NCBI GenBank assembly: GCA_937874695.1 | Contig: CALNAJ010000028.1 | Coordinates: 248,001-312,000 of the forward strand | DNA from: an uncultured Lactobacillus sp. | GTDB taxonomy: Bacteria; Bacillota; Bacilli; Lactobacillales; Lactobacillaceae | Direction: 5' to 3' | Length of the DNA stretch: 64,000 nucleotides | Shown: piece after piece, positions 25,334-33,377 of the stretch | Position numbering within the stretch: position 1 is the first letter of the stretch | How the letters are laid out: the number at the start of each line of letters is the position of its first letter | Notes under the pieces: generated by a model | What the model was told of the DNA's origin: nothing | Database searches by the model: none | Seen by the model: the letters and a program-made list of their open reading frames with translations, nothing else | Program-made: the position numbers and the translations under genes

Positions 25334-25353
25334 TTTAAAGCGCTTTCAGTATA
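25334..25353 (-). promoter_or_regulatory. cre site overlapping an extended -10 of module 1
   Basis: On the minus strand TGTTATACT (extended -10) runs straight into TGAAAGCGCTTTAAA, close to the CcpA operator consensus. Binding there would block initiation, so glucose repression is expected. A second palindromic cre-like site (TGTAACCGATTACA) is at 25435-25448. Confidence 0.65.
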
Positions 25354-25585
25354 ACATCCGAAACACCCCGAATAGGGCCCTTTCACCAACCCAAAATTTT
25401 CAGAAAGCGTAAATGCAGCTCAGCATGGCCCAAATGTAACCGATTACATTTTTCGTACGTCTCGGGCCACATTCCTATGAATGCTGGTAAATAGAAAATA
25501 GTACAGGCTGGCTTACAGGCGACATATAGCCAATGAAACCGTTTTCTTTTTCGTAAAATAGCCAGTCATGGTTAAACGCTGCCTA

Positions 25586-25773
25586 AGCCGGAGGCAGTCA
25601 GAAACGTCGCCGGCCGTGTCGATGACCTTAGCTGACGTCCTTTGTCAGGTTAGGTCATGGAACGCGCTTGAAGACGTCTGAACTGTGACGGCTTCAAGTC
25701 GAGGTTCAAGACCGCTCCTCAGGCTTGAACCGGTCCCCACAGCAGGCAAAGTTTCTGACAGCCGCAGGCAGAC
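25586..25773 (+). repeat. Structured intergenic repeat, copy E
   Basis: First sub-family. Outer arms GTCAGAAAC/GTTTCTGAC (perfect 9 bp), hairpin 1 GACCT...AGGTC with GCTGAC/GTCAGG, hairpin 2 CTTGAAG/CTTCAAG enclosing CGTC/GACG, hairpin 3 GGTTCAAG/CTTGAACC. It lies between the two modules, after the terminator of module 2. Confidence 0.88.
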
Positions 25774-25797
25774 ACGACAGTCTTCAACCATGACGCA

Positions 25798-25833
25798 AAA
25801 AATCCTCGCCGCAATCGACGAGGATTCTCTGTC
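25798..25833 (-). terminator. Terminator of module 2
   Basis: On the minus strand GAATCCTCGTCG pairs with CGGCGAGGATT, followed by TTTT. It lies 40 nt past the VOC stop. Confidence 0.85.
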
Positions 25834-25872
25834 CCTAATGCAATTCTCTTAAACTCTCTAGCCGGATGTTAA

Positions 25873-26265
25873 TTAATCCAAAATCTGGCAAAATTCAATT
25901 GTTTCGTGGTTCGGGCCGAGGATGTTGAAGAAGCGAATCCCGTTGCTCCAGAACGTTGGAATGGATTGGATTTCATCGTTGACCAGGTCTAACCCTTGTT
26001 CCTTAGCGGCAGCGAAGGCTTGATCGATGTTGGTCGTGTTCAATGAAATATGATTGATGGCACCAGCTTGGGGATTGGTTGGATCGCCCTCCCAGGTTTC
26101 AATCGTCAGGTTGCCTAACCGCATGAAGGCACACCGGTTGTCGCCGTTAGGGAATAACCCTGCTTGTTCGAACCCGATGGACTTGTAAAAGGCAATCGTT
26201 TTGTCTAAATCACTTGATGGAATCCCGACATGTTGGATGCCAGTAATGAAATCTTGTACTGCCAT
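25873..26265 (-). CDS. VOC (glyoxalase-fold) protein, second module copy
   Basis: 130 residues, the same length as 22143-22535 and nearly the same sequence (for example NRCAFMRLGNLTIETWEGDP is shared). The differences are scattered, with a cluster after residue 90 and at the N-terminus. It has the two VOC half-motifs (HVGIPSSDLDKTIAFYKSIGF and HISLNTTNIDQAFAAAKEQG). Last gene of module 2. Function presumably parallels its paralogue. Confidence 0.8.
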   Translation of the reverse strand: MAVQDFITGIQHVGIPSSDLDKTIAFYKSIGFEQAGLFPNGDNRCAFMRLGNLTIETWEGDPTNPQAGAINHISLNTTNIDQAFAAAKEQGLDLVNDEIQSIPTFWSNGIRFFNILGPNHETIEFCQILD

Positions 26266-26281
26266 AAGTTAATTTGCTCCT

Positions 26282-27067
26282 TTAATCGTCAATTTTACCT
26301 ACGTCAACTGCTTGGTGTTTTAGCTTTGGGAAGATCGTCTTGTCGGCAATCCCCGTAATCCCGCCTTGTGCCAGGAAGGCAAAGACCGTTCCCAGACCAA
26401 AGTTTACAAATGTATGGGTGATGATCACCGCAATGATGGCCATGATGGTCGGTGGAATGTAGGAAGCCCACATCGCTTTGGCGGCGTTCCCCTTAAAGTA
26501 GCGGAACCGCAGAATCTGCATCAAGTCATCGGCGGGATGGAGTACCAAGTTGACCCGTTGATAGATGGAAATAGCAACGGCAATGAAGGCGACCCCTAAG
26601 AAGTTCAGCCCAATATACAGGATGATCATCCCCATACTGCGCGCTTCGGGTAGGCCGGCAAACAAGCCCGGATACTTGCCAGTGAAGAAATCTTCAAACA
26701 CTTGAATCAACGCGGAGAATGGCACCATGAAGACCATGTTCCCGGCAATTCGTTTCCAGTCCCAGTGGTGAATCAAGATGGCATTTAGCACCGCCGTCAA
26801 GAAACCCATGACTAGGAACGCCCAGAAAAGGTTCCAGTGAAACGCGGTCCCCAAGTTGGCTTCGGCCGCTGACCAATAGGCCGCCCCTAAGAAGGACGGG
26901 TGGATCTTGGCGCTAGTGACCAGCGTCAGCACGTTTCCGGCCGAGTTGATCACTAGTGATAATGCGAAGTAGGCAATGGCTTTACCCATTGAGATTGTCC
27001 GTCCATTACTGGTGACATCCATTGTTTCAGCCCCTTCGTTCAAATCAGTTGCTGCTTCAACTTTCAC
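26282..27067 (-). CDS. YczE/YitT-like membrane protein, second module copy
   Basis: 261 residues, five to six hydrophobic segments. Conserved with the module 1 protein through VINSAGNVLTLVTSAKIHPS and the C-terminal half (RVNLVLHPADDLMQILRFRY). The copies differ most in the N-terminal hydrophilic part and in the loop after PFSALIQVFEDFF, where this copy has extra residues (TGKYPGLFAGLPEARS). Loop divergence could reflect a change in substrate. It begins 18 nt after the dehydrogenase stop. Confidence 0.65.
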   Translation of the reverse strand: MKVEAATDLNEGAETMDVTSNGRTISMGKAIAYFALSLVINSAGNVLTLVTSAKIHPSFLGAAYWSAAEANLGTAFHWNLFWAFLVMGFLTAVLNAILIHHWDWKRIAGNMVFMVPFSALIQVFEDFFTGKYPGLFAGLPEARSMGMIILYIGLNFLGVAFIAVAISIYQRVNLVLHPADDLMQILRFRYFKGNAAKAMWASYIPPTIMAIIAVIITHTFVNFGLGTVFAFLAQGGITGIADKTIFPKLKHQAVDVGKIDD

Positions 27068-27085
27068 AATTATCCCTTACCTTTA

Positions 27086-28087
27086 CTAGTCGCTGACTTT
27101 GACAACAGCCTTGCTGACACCGGCAACCTTGCCGTTCAGAACGTCTTCAACTTGTTCCAAGCTAACTTCGTGGCTGATCAAGGATTCAACATCCAATTGA
27201 CCGCTAGCTAACAGCGCAATAGCATCTTCGAAGGCGTATGGGTTGATGAAGGCCCCTTGGATCTTCAATTGCTTTTGGTAAACTTCATAAGTGTTCATGG
27301 AGAAGGTTTGGTCTGGCTTCCCAACACCAAACATCAAGACTTGGGCACCCTTCTTGGTTGCTTCAACGGCTTCTTCTTGTGTTTGTGGTAAACCAACAGC
27401 TTCGATAACCACGTCGTAGTCGGCAGGAATGCTGTCGTGCTTCGTGTTGTAAGTGTTCGTAACACCAAACTTTTCCTTGTTGAAAGCTAACTTCTTGTCG
27501 TTTAAGCCGGCGAAATCCACTTGGTGAACACCGTAAGCTTGTAATAATTGCACAAAGATTTGACCCATGAAACCATCACCGATGACCAAAGCCTTTTGAT
27601 ATGGCGTTAAGTCCAATAATTTTACCCCGTGGACTGCGCAAGAGATTGGTTCCGTCGTTGCAGCGGACTTTAATGAGACGCTGTCAGGCAATGGGTAAAC
27701 AACGGATGCTGGTGCAGTGAATGACTTTTCCAAACCACCATCGCGGGTAACCCCAACGGCAGACAAGTTGTCACACAGTTCTGGACGGTCAGTCCGGCAG
27801 TATTCGCATTCGCCACAGTAGATGTTAGGGTCAACGGTTACCCGGTCGCCAACCTTGACGTTGGTGACTTCGCTACCGATAGCAGCAACGACACCGGAGT
27901 TTTCATGACCTAAAACGATTGGTGGTACAGCATCGGCTGAACCAGGAAGACCAGCGTACAATGCGCGGTCGGTCCCACAGATGCCGGCGTAGGCGGTGTC
28001 GACCAATACTTCGTTAGGTTTTACTTCTGGGGTAGGTAAATCTTGGATCTCCATTTTTTTCGTTCCGGTTAATACTAAGGCTTTCAT
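27086..28087 (-). CDS. Zinc-dependent medium-chain dehydrogenase, second module copy
   Basis: 333 residues. It keeps all the zinc-site residues of its paralogue (GICGTDRALYAG, GHENSG, CGECEYCRTDRPELC) and the dinucleotide loop ALVIGDGFMGQIFVQLLQ. It ends two residues shorter (VVKVSD). Expected to oxidise a polyol or sugar derivative with NAD(P). It begins 18 nt after the ROK kinase stop, second in the module. Confidence 0.82.
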   Translation of the reverse strand: MKALVLTGTKKMEIQDLPTPEVKPNEVLVDTAYAGICGTDRALYAGLPGSADAVPPIVLGHENSGVVAAIGSEVTNVKVGDRVTVDPNIYCGECEYCRTDRPELCDNLSAVGVTRDGGLEKSFTAPASVVYPLPDSVSLKSAATTEPISCAVHGVKLLDLTPYQKALVIGDGFMGQIFVQLLQAYGVHQVDFAGLNDKKLAFNKEKFGVTNTYNTKHDSIPADYDVVIEAVGLPQTQEEAVEATKKGAQVLMFGVGKPDQTFSMNTYEVYQKQLKIQGAFINPYAFEDAIALLASGQLDVESLISHEVSLEQVEDVLNGKVAGVSKAVVKVSD

Positions 28088-28105
28088 AAGGTAATTCTTC
28101 CTCTC

Positions 28106-28981
28106 TTATTTGTTATATTCTTTGAGTGCTAAGGCGAAATCGCCTAGTGTAGCTGAGCCATTTTCCTTGACGGAAGGCATCACAATGTAATCTTCAACGT
28201 TGCCCACGTCAACGTAACCGTTGAGGAGCTTCGTGAATTCGGCGCGTACCTTAACCAGGAAGGCCTCGCTGACAACGCCACCGCCGAAGATAATCTTATC
28301 GGGACGCAACATCAACGTTTCCTGTAAGGCTGCTTGAGCCACGTAGTAAGCCATGATATCCCAGACGTGATCGGTCATTGGGACTTCATGACCATGTCTA
28401 CCGAGCCGCGCGTCAAACGTGGGCCCACTGACCAGACCTTCCAAGCAATCGCCGTGGAAGGGGCAGATACCCTTGAAATCAAGGTCATCGGGATGCCGCT
28501 TCAACCGGACGTGTCCCATTTCGGGATGCCCCATTGACCCGACAAACTCACCATCCACGATAGCACCGGCACCAACGCCAGTCCCAATCGTGAAGTAGAC
28601 GAGCGAATCGATCTTTTCGTTGAACAACGTGGAAACCACGTATTCACCGTAAGCGGACCCGTTCACATCGGTCGTCCAAGCCATCGGCACGTCCAGGTCC
28701 TGCTTGAGCCGACCTAAGAAGTCGGTGTTGGACCAGTGGGCCTTAGGCGTATCCGTCACATACCCATATTTAGGGGCGTTGCGCCGGAGTTCAATGGGAC
28801 CAAATGAAGAAATCCCGATAGCTTTTAAATCTGGGTACTGTTTAAAGTAAGCGATACATTGACTTAACGTTTCTTCTGGAGTGGTGGTAGGAATAATCAC
28901 CCGGTTATCCGTGCGATAATCTTCGTTACCGATTGCACAAACAAACTTTGTTCCACCAGCTTCAATACTTCCGAGTTGCAT
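28106..28981 (-). CDS. ROK family sugar kinase (fructokinase-like), second module copy
   Basis: 291 residues, the same length as the module 1 kinase. The phosphate loop (IEAGGTKFVCAIG), the zinc motif (GICPFHGDCLEG) and the GGGV segment are unchanged. The ATG at 28981 lies 8 nt after GGAGG; the in-frame ATG at 28996 overlaps that motif and is rejected. It heads module 2 and is preceded by its own hairpin leader, cre site and extended -10, so the two modules are separately transcribed. Confidence 0.87.
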   Translation of the reverse strand: MQLGSIEAGGTKFVCAIGNEDYRTDNRVIIPTTTPEETLSQCIAYFKQYPDLKAIGISSFGPIELRRNAPKYGYVTDTPKAHWSNTDFLGRLKQDLDVPMAWTTDVNGSAYGEYVVSTLFNEKIDSLVYFTIGTGVGAGAIVDGEFVGSMGHPEMGHVRLKRHPDDLDFKGICPFHGDCLEGLVSGPTFDARLGRHGHEVPMTDHVWDIMAYYVAQAALQETLMLRPDKIIFGGGVVSEAFLVKVRAEFTKLLNGYVDVGNVEDYIVMPSVKENGSATLGDFALALKEYNK

Positions 28982-29000
28982 AGTCGCTACCTCCATGTGT

Positions 29001-29027
29001 GGCTGCGGGGTCGTGACCCACAGCGCC
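29001..29027 (-). promoter_or_regulatory. Conserved leader hairpin of module 2
   Basis: GCTGTGGGT pairs with ACCCCGCAGC around CACG. The stem bases differ from those of module 1, but pairing is kept. Confidence 0.5.
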
Positions 29028-29061
29028 TAATTACTTAGTGATGAATGACCGTACAGCCATT

Positions 29062-29081
29062 TTTAAATCGTTTTCAGTATA
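29062..29081 (-). promoter_or_regulatory. cre-like site overlapping an extended -10 of module 2
   Basis: TGCTATACT is followed directly by TGAAAACGATTTAAA, arranged exactly as in module 1 but one or two bases further from the cre consensus. Repression may be weaker. Confidence 0.6.
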
Positions 29082-29311
29082 GCATCGCGACCAGCCCTTT
29101 TAAGGCCTTTTTTCGCCCTGTAATTTTCAGAAAATACCGAGAAAGTGAAGAATGACGCAAATGTAATCAATTTCATTTTTTAGTGAAATAGGTCACTTAA
29201 TCGGCAAATTGACCACTTGGTGAAAGGGTTTACCTATCATTTTCATACAATCCGGTTGCCCCAAATCGTCATCCGTGCTAAGCTAATGCCACCGAATAAA
29301 TCATATATTCT

Positions 29312-29438
29312 GTTCTCTAGGGTTCCGCTGCACTCGCAGGTCTGGTCCGAGAGGGAACCTACGGGTGGTCCCGTAGACACGGAAGGGAAAAAGCCTGGGA
29401 GATGTCGTCGTTAAGACAACATTTCTCAGGCTTTTTTC
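29312..29438 (+). promoter_or_regulatory. Guanidine-I (ykkC) riboswitch with terminator platform
   Basis: The leader contains the ykkC hallmarks in order: AGGGTTCCG, GGTCCGAGAGG, ACGGGTGGTCC, ACACGGAAGGG and AAAAGCCTGGGAGA. The last part pairs with TTCTCAGGCTTTTTT (29390-29438) as an intrinsic terminator, so ligand binding should prevent termination. A -10-like TATATT is at 29304-29309. It precedes a two-gene SMR exporter, the classic target of this class. Confidence 0.88.
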
Positions 29439-29461
29439 ACGTCTATTTAGGAGGAACAATC

Positions 29462-29788
29462 ATGTTAAAACACTGGTTACGCGTCGTCTATGGCGCGATC
29501 TTCGAGGTCGGCTGGGTCGTGGGCTTCAAACACGCCGCCACCCTCTGGGAGTGGGGGCTGACCGCCCTCGCCGTCTACCTTAGCTTTTACTTTTTGATCA
29601 AGGCTGGTGAAGTACTCCCAGCTGGCACGGCCTATGCCGTCTTCGTAGGGTTGGGCACGCTCGGCACCACGGTCACAGGAATCATAGCCTTCGGGGAACC
29701 GGTCAGTCTGGCCAAGGTTGCCCTCATTTTCCTACTACTCATTGGTATTGGCGGTCTCCAGATGGTCACCGCTAGAGAGGAGCACTGA
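29462..29788 (+). CDS. SMR family guanidinium exporter subunit (YkkC-type)
   Basis: 108 residues with four transmembrane segments. The essential membrane glutamate is E15 in AIFEVGWVVGFK. GTAYAVFVGLGTLGT in the third segment is the family's Gly-rich motif. The ATG at 29462 follows AGGAGG by 7 nt; an in-frame ATG at 29402 lies inside the riboswitch terminator and is rejected. Together with the next gene it should form a heterodimeric proton-coupled exporter, here of guanidinium given the riboswitch. Confidence 0.88.
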   Translation: MLKHWLRVVYGAIFEVGWVVGFKHAATLWEWGLTALAVYLSFYFLIKAGEVLPAGTAYAVFVGLGTLGTTVTGIIAFGEPVSLAKVALIFLLLIGIGGLQMVTAREEH

Positions 29789-29789
29789 C

Positions 29790-30104
29790 ATGGCCTGGAT
29801 TTTCTTAATTATCGCCGGTCTCTGTGAAATGCTCGGCGTGACCTTTATGAACTGGGCCCTGCAACGCCGCACCTGGCCACTCTGGTCGGCAATGGTGGTG
29901 GGCTATGGCCTCAGCTTTGGTTTTCTCGAACTCGCCCTGCAGACGTTGCCGATGGGTACCGCCTACGCCATCTGGACAGGAATCGGCGCAGCCGGTGGTG
30001 TCCTGACGGGAATGCTCTTCTTCGGCGAATCCCGGAACTGGCGCAAGCTACTCTGGATTGGCGTCATTCTGATCGCCGTGATGGGCCTCAAGCTAATCAG
30101 TTAG
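29790..30104 (+). CDS. SMR family guanidinium exporter subunit (YkkD-type)
   Basis: 104 residues, four transmembrane segments. The membrane glutamate is E13 in IIAGLCEMLGVTFMNWAL; GTAYAIWTGIGAAGG matches the third segment. The ATG at 29790 follows the previous stop by one base and has GAGAGGAG upstream. Paired SMR genes generally insert in opposite topologies and work as a heterodimer. Its last 12 nt overlap the 3' end of the convergent GNAT gene. Confidence 0.88.
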   Translation: MAWIFLIIAGLCEMLGVTFMNWALQRRTWPLWSAMVVGYGLSFGFLELALQTLPMGTAYAIWTGIGAAGGVLTGMLFFGESRNWRKLLWIGVILIAVMGLKLIS

Positions 30105-30587
30105 TGGCAACACCAGATTGTACCAAGTTTCCCCAGCATGGGTGGAAGTAGAAACGCCCTCGTTGACGTATCCGTTGGCTTCATAAAACGGCACCAATCG
30201 TTTGAGACAGGTCAGCGTGATGGCCTGGCGGTGTTGCCGACGCGCCACGGTAGCGAGAGCCGTCAGTAAGTGGCTGGCGATGCCGGCGCCACGGTGGTCG
30301 GGACTAACGGCGAGACTCAACACGGTCTGGTACGCATCACCAGCCGCATTGGGCGTGGATTTTTCAAAGAGTGCATCGGTCAGATAACGCTGATCAAAGG
30401 CTGGTCCGACCACGTAGCCAACGACAGTCGCCCCTTGCTTAGCGACGAGAAAGGTATCGGGAATCAAAGCGATTCGTTCGGCCATGCTGGCAGAGGTTGC
30501 GGCCTCGGCTGGTGAAAAGCCGGCGTGCTCGATGGTCATGATTTGATCTAGGTCTGCGGCTTGCGCAGGATTAATGGTAAGGGACAT
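30093..30587 (-). CDS. GNAT family N-acetyltransferase
   Basis: 164 residues. Motif A is VLSLAVSPDHRGAGIASHLL and motif B lies around CLKRLVPFYEANGYVNEG. The overall layout (ADLDQIMTIEHAGFSPAEAAT at the start) resembles arylalkylamine-type acetyltransferases in Firmicutes. The ATG at 30587 is chosen: AGGAGG is 10 nt upstream, and the residues encoded before it are not family-like. Acceptor unknown. It is convergent with the SMR pair, overlapping by 12 nt. Confidence 0.8.
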   Translation of the reverse strand: MSLTINPAQAADLDQIMTIEHAGFSPAEAATSASMAERIALIPDTFLVAKQGATVVGYVVGPAFDQRYLTDALFEKSTPNAAGDAYQTVLSLAVSPDHRGAGIASHLLTALATVARRQHRQAITLTCLKRLVPFYEANGYVNEGVSTSTHAGETWYNLVLPLTD

Positions 30588-30668
30588 AAGGTGAAAACCT
30601 CCTGAATTTCTATCTGCGCTTAGTATATGCGTGATTGGCCATTGGCTCAACTCGATTGGTCACCCCCA

Positions 30669-30760
30669 CCGCCTGCGGCTGCCAGAATTTTGCCTCCTGT
30701 GGGGACCGCCTGCAGCCAAGGAACTTCGGCTAGAAATGGTTTAACCCCAGAGTTGAACCA
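30669..30760 (-). repeat. Structured intergenic repeat, copy F (truncated)
   Basis: Only the 3' portion remains on the minus strand: hairpin 2 (TGGTT...AACCA), hairpin 3 (AGCCGAAGTTCCTTGGCT), GGTCCCCACAGG and the closing arm. The first hairpin and the opening arm are absent. The hairpin 2 region superficially looks like a tRNA fragment but fits the repeat better. Confidence 0.7.
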
Positions 30761-30804
30761 CTCAGCCACACTGACCTCCCAATTTCAAAATTGTCACAAT
30801 TCTA

Positions 30805-30842
30805 ACAAAAAATGCCATCCAACAATCTGGATGACATTTTTA
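30805..30842. terminator. Terminator-like hairpin, probably of the GH65 operon
   Basis: ATGCCATCCA pairs with TGGATGACAT, with A- and T-runs on both sides. No gene ends right beside it; on the minus strand it is the first T-rich hairpin after the GH65 stop, beyond copy G. Confidence 0.7.
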
Positions 30843-30904
30843 GCTCTCTATCAATGATGACATAGCTAATTGCTAAGCCTCTACAAATCCAACTAATGTC
30901 AGTG

Positions 30905-31110
30905 TAGCCGGAGGCAGCCGGGGGTGTAGCCGGGGGTGTAGCCAGCCGTGACAGTGCCGTTAGTGCGGGCGTTCGATTCTTCCCGTACTTACGGCATGGG
31001 ACGACCTTGAAGACTCACGGGTTTAGTGAGGCTTCAAGTCGAGGTGAAATACCGCTTCACAGGATTTCACCGGTCCCCACAGCGGCGGAACCCCCGGCAG
31101 CCGTAGGCGA
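30905..31110 (+). repeat. Structured intergenic repeat, copy G
   Basis: First sub-family, slightly expanded: a 12-nt unit (GCCGGGGGTGTA) is duplicated in the 5' arm. Outer arms GCCGGGGG/CCCCCGGC, hairpin 1 TGCCGT/ACGGCA with GCGGG/CCCGT, hairpin 2 CTTGAAG/CTTCAAG enclosing CTCAC/GTGAG, hairpin 3 GGTGAAAT/ATTTCACC. It ends 34 nt from the GH65 stop. A perfect hairpin GTTAGCTAGC/GCTAGCTAAC (31127-31153) overlaps that stop codon. Confidence 0.88.
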
Positions 31111-31144
31111 ACCCATACCCACAATTGTTAGCTAGCGGCTCGTG

Positions 31145-33349
31145 CTAGCTAACCTTTACTAAAGAAATCAGTTCACCGTTAACGCTGACGCCATAAGTTG
31201 GAATCGGCCCACTGATAACCGTCACATCCAGATTATCCGCCGTCAGATCAATCTCCAAGACACTCTCGGCAATCTTCATCCGGTACGTCAACCGGCTCAG
31301 TTCCGTTGGCAGGTGGTTGGCGAAATGAACGACCTCGTCCTGCACGTAGAAGCCAGAGAATCCGGCGACCAGTGCCAACCAGCTCCCTCCGAGATTAGCC
31401 AAATGCAGGCCATCCGCGGTGTTCTTTTGCAAGTTGACTAAGTCCATCCGTGCCGTATCCATGAAGTACCGATAGGCCTTTTCAGAATCGCCCATCCGCG
31501 CCGCTAAGATACTGAAGATTGACCGCGACAATGAAGAATCGTGGGTCGTCACCCCTTCGTAGTAGCGATATTCCCGCTTCAGTTGATCCGCCGACAAGTC
31601 CTCTGGGAACAGGTAGTCCGCCAGTAGCGTATCGGCCTGCTTTGCCACCTGATACCGATAGATGGTCAACGGGTGGTAGTGTAACAACAGTGGGAAATTA
31701 TCCGGTGTGGACTTCTCCGCTGGCCAGCGGGGCTTATCCAGGAAGCTGTCGTCCTGCTCGTTGATTTCCAGGTCATCACTGTACGGCAGGTAAACGTGAT
31801 CGGCCAAATTTTGATAAACATCCAGATCAGTCTCGCTCATGCCAAACTTCGATAACAGTTGTGGCGAGCGTTTCATCATCTGATGGGCCAACTCAACGAC
31901 TAATTCAAAGTTATGCTTTGCCAATCGATTGGTGTAGTAATTATTGTTGACTAACGCCGTATATTCATCGGGCCCCGTGACCGTGTGGAACTCGAAACGA
32001 CAGTCATCCCCGACTTGCCGCCAGGACCCGAAGTTTTCCCAGAAGCGCGCCGTCTCTAGCACCATTTCAAACCCACACTGGACGACAAAGTCTAAGTCCC
32101 GTGTGATTTCAAAGTACTTGCCGACCGCGTAGGCAATGTCGGCGTCGATATGGTACTGCGCCGTCCCCGCTGGGAAGTACGCCGAGGCCTCTTCACCGTT
32201 GATTGTCCGCCAAGCGAACAGCGCCCCTTGGTCAACGCCCAAGGCTCGTGCACGGTCCCGCGCTTTCGGCAACGTTTGGTAGCGATAGACCAGCAGTTGC
32301 CGGGCCATCTGTTGGTTGGTGTAGGTGAAGTACGGCAGCATATACATCTCGGTATCCCAGAAGTAGTGGCCCTCGTAGCCAGCGCCACTCAGCCCCTTGG
32401 CGGAAATGTTGGTCCGGCCATCGCGCCCAGCCGCTTGATTCAGTTGGAAAATGTTGTAGTGAATCGCGAGGTCTAACTCATCGTTGCCACCCACGCTCAC
32501 TTCACTTCGGGTCCACACACCCTGCCAGAACGTCCGGCTGTCATCCGTTAATGAGGCTAGCGAACTCGCCATGAACATGACAGCGGGATCAATCGTATTA
32601 TGCTTGCCGACCGTTCCCACGTATACCGCGTATTCCAGGCTGTGCGGTTGTTCATCGCTCAAGTCGAGGGGTTGTTGTAGCAGTTGCCCATGTGGGAGTA
32701 AGATTCCCAAATACATGGTTACCGCCTGCTTCGTCAACCGCGTCTTCACGTGATAGCGCTGTAGGTCCTGGGTCACGAATTCCGTTTCGCAAATAGGCAG
32801 GCCCGCCATCCGCGTCTTCCGAGGGTCCGCCGACATGATAGCTTCGGCTTCGGCAGGCACCGCGATTGATTTACTGACCAGCAACCCACCGGCGTAGTTG
32901 CCCGCTGTGAAGGTGTATTCCGCGCTCCACATGCTAGTCTGTTCCTGGCCAATCACTGACTTGACGCCCATCATGATGGTTTCACCCTGATCAGTATTGA
33001 TTTGGTAGTGTTCCATCAACTCTCCAGTACCAAGGTCGAGATCAGCGGCCGTTCGCTTACTATGGGTGAATTGGTGCCCAGAACTCGTTGACACGTGGAT
33101 GTGTCGCAAGTCTGGCAGATTTAAAATCGTCTGGTGCTGTTTGGCGTAGCCGATACCCGCCTCCCCATAAGTAATGGGGGCGGTTTCATAAAAACCGTTG
33201 ATTAAAGTTCCCGCAATCGGATTTCCACTGATGGGGTCGTTTGCCCGGACGCCAAAGTGCCCGTTACCCAGTGAAAATACGGTTTCCAAATATTCCGGTT
33301 GCTGGTCCGAAACGTCGCGTAAAGTTAAATGATAATCGCGTAAAGCCAC
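31145..33349 (-). CDS. GH65 disaccharide phosphorylase
   Basis: 734 residues, normal for GH65. Members split alpha-linked glucobioses (maltose, trehalose, kojibiose, nigerose) with phosphate to give beta-glucose 1-phosphate and glucose. The general acid is E462 in TGPDEYTALVNNNYYTN. The (alpha/alpha)6 barrel motif GYEGHYFWDTEMYMLPYF and the N-terminal SLGNGHFGVRAND are present. Which linkage is cut is not settled. GTG at 33349 is taken as start because GGGGGAG lies 6 nt upstream; a TTG at 33364 overlaps that motif. It is the last gene of the symporter-esterase-esterase-phosphorylase operon. No beta-phosphoglucomutase gene is nearby. Confidence 0.85.
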   Translation of the reverse strand: MALRDYHLTLRDVSDQQPEYLETVFSLGNGHFGVRANDPISGNPIAGTLINGFYETAPITYGEAGIGYAKQHQTILNLPDLRHIHVSTSSGHQFTHSKRTAADLDLGTGELMEHYQINTDQGETIMMGVKSVIGQEQTSMWSAEYTFTAGNYAGGLLVSKSIAVPAEAEAIMSADPRKTRMAGLPICETEFVTQDLQRYHVKTRLTKQAVTMYLGILLPHGQLLQQPLDLSDEQPHSLEYAVYVGTVGKHNTIDPAVMFMASSLASLTDDSRTFWQGVWTRSEVSVGGNDELDLAIHYNIFQLNQAAGRDGRTNISAKGLSGAGYEGHYFWDTEMYMLPYFTYTNQQMARQLLVYRYQTLPKARDRARALGVDQGALFAWRTINGEEASAYFPAGTAQYHIDADIAYAVGKYFEITRDLDFVVQCGFEMVLETARFWENFGSWRQVGDDCRFEFHTVTGPDEYTALVNNNYYTNRLAKHNFELVVELAHQMMKRSPQLLSKFGMSETDLDVYQNLADHVYLPYSDDLEINEQDDSFLDKPRWPAEKSTPDNFPLLLHYHPLTIYRYQVAKQADTLLADYLFPEDLSADQLKREYRYYEGVTTHDSSLSRSIFSILAARMGDSEKAYRYFMDTARMDLVNLQKNTADGLHLANLGGSWLALVAGFSGFYVQDEVVHFANHLPTELSRLTYRMKIAESVLEIDLTADNLDVTVISGPIPTYGVSVNGELISLVKVS

Positions 33350-33377
33350 AATAATCTCCCCCAATTAAATTCTAGAC

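Noticed and set aside
30736..30785. tRNA-like 5' half on the minus strand (GTGGCTGAGTGGTT)
   Set aside because: No acceptor or T-arm can be formed, and the same bases fit hairpin 2 of the truncated structured repeat F.
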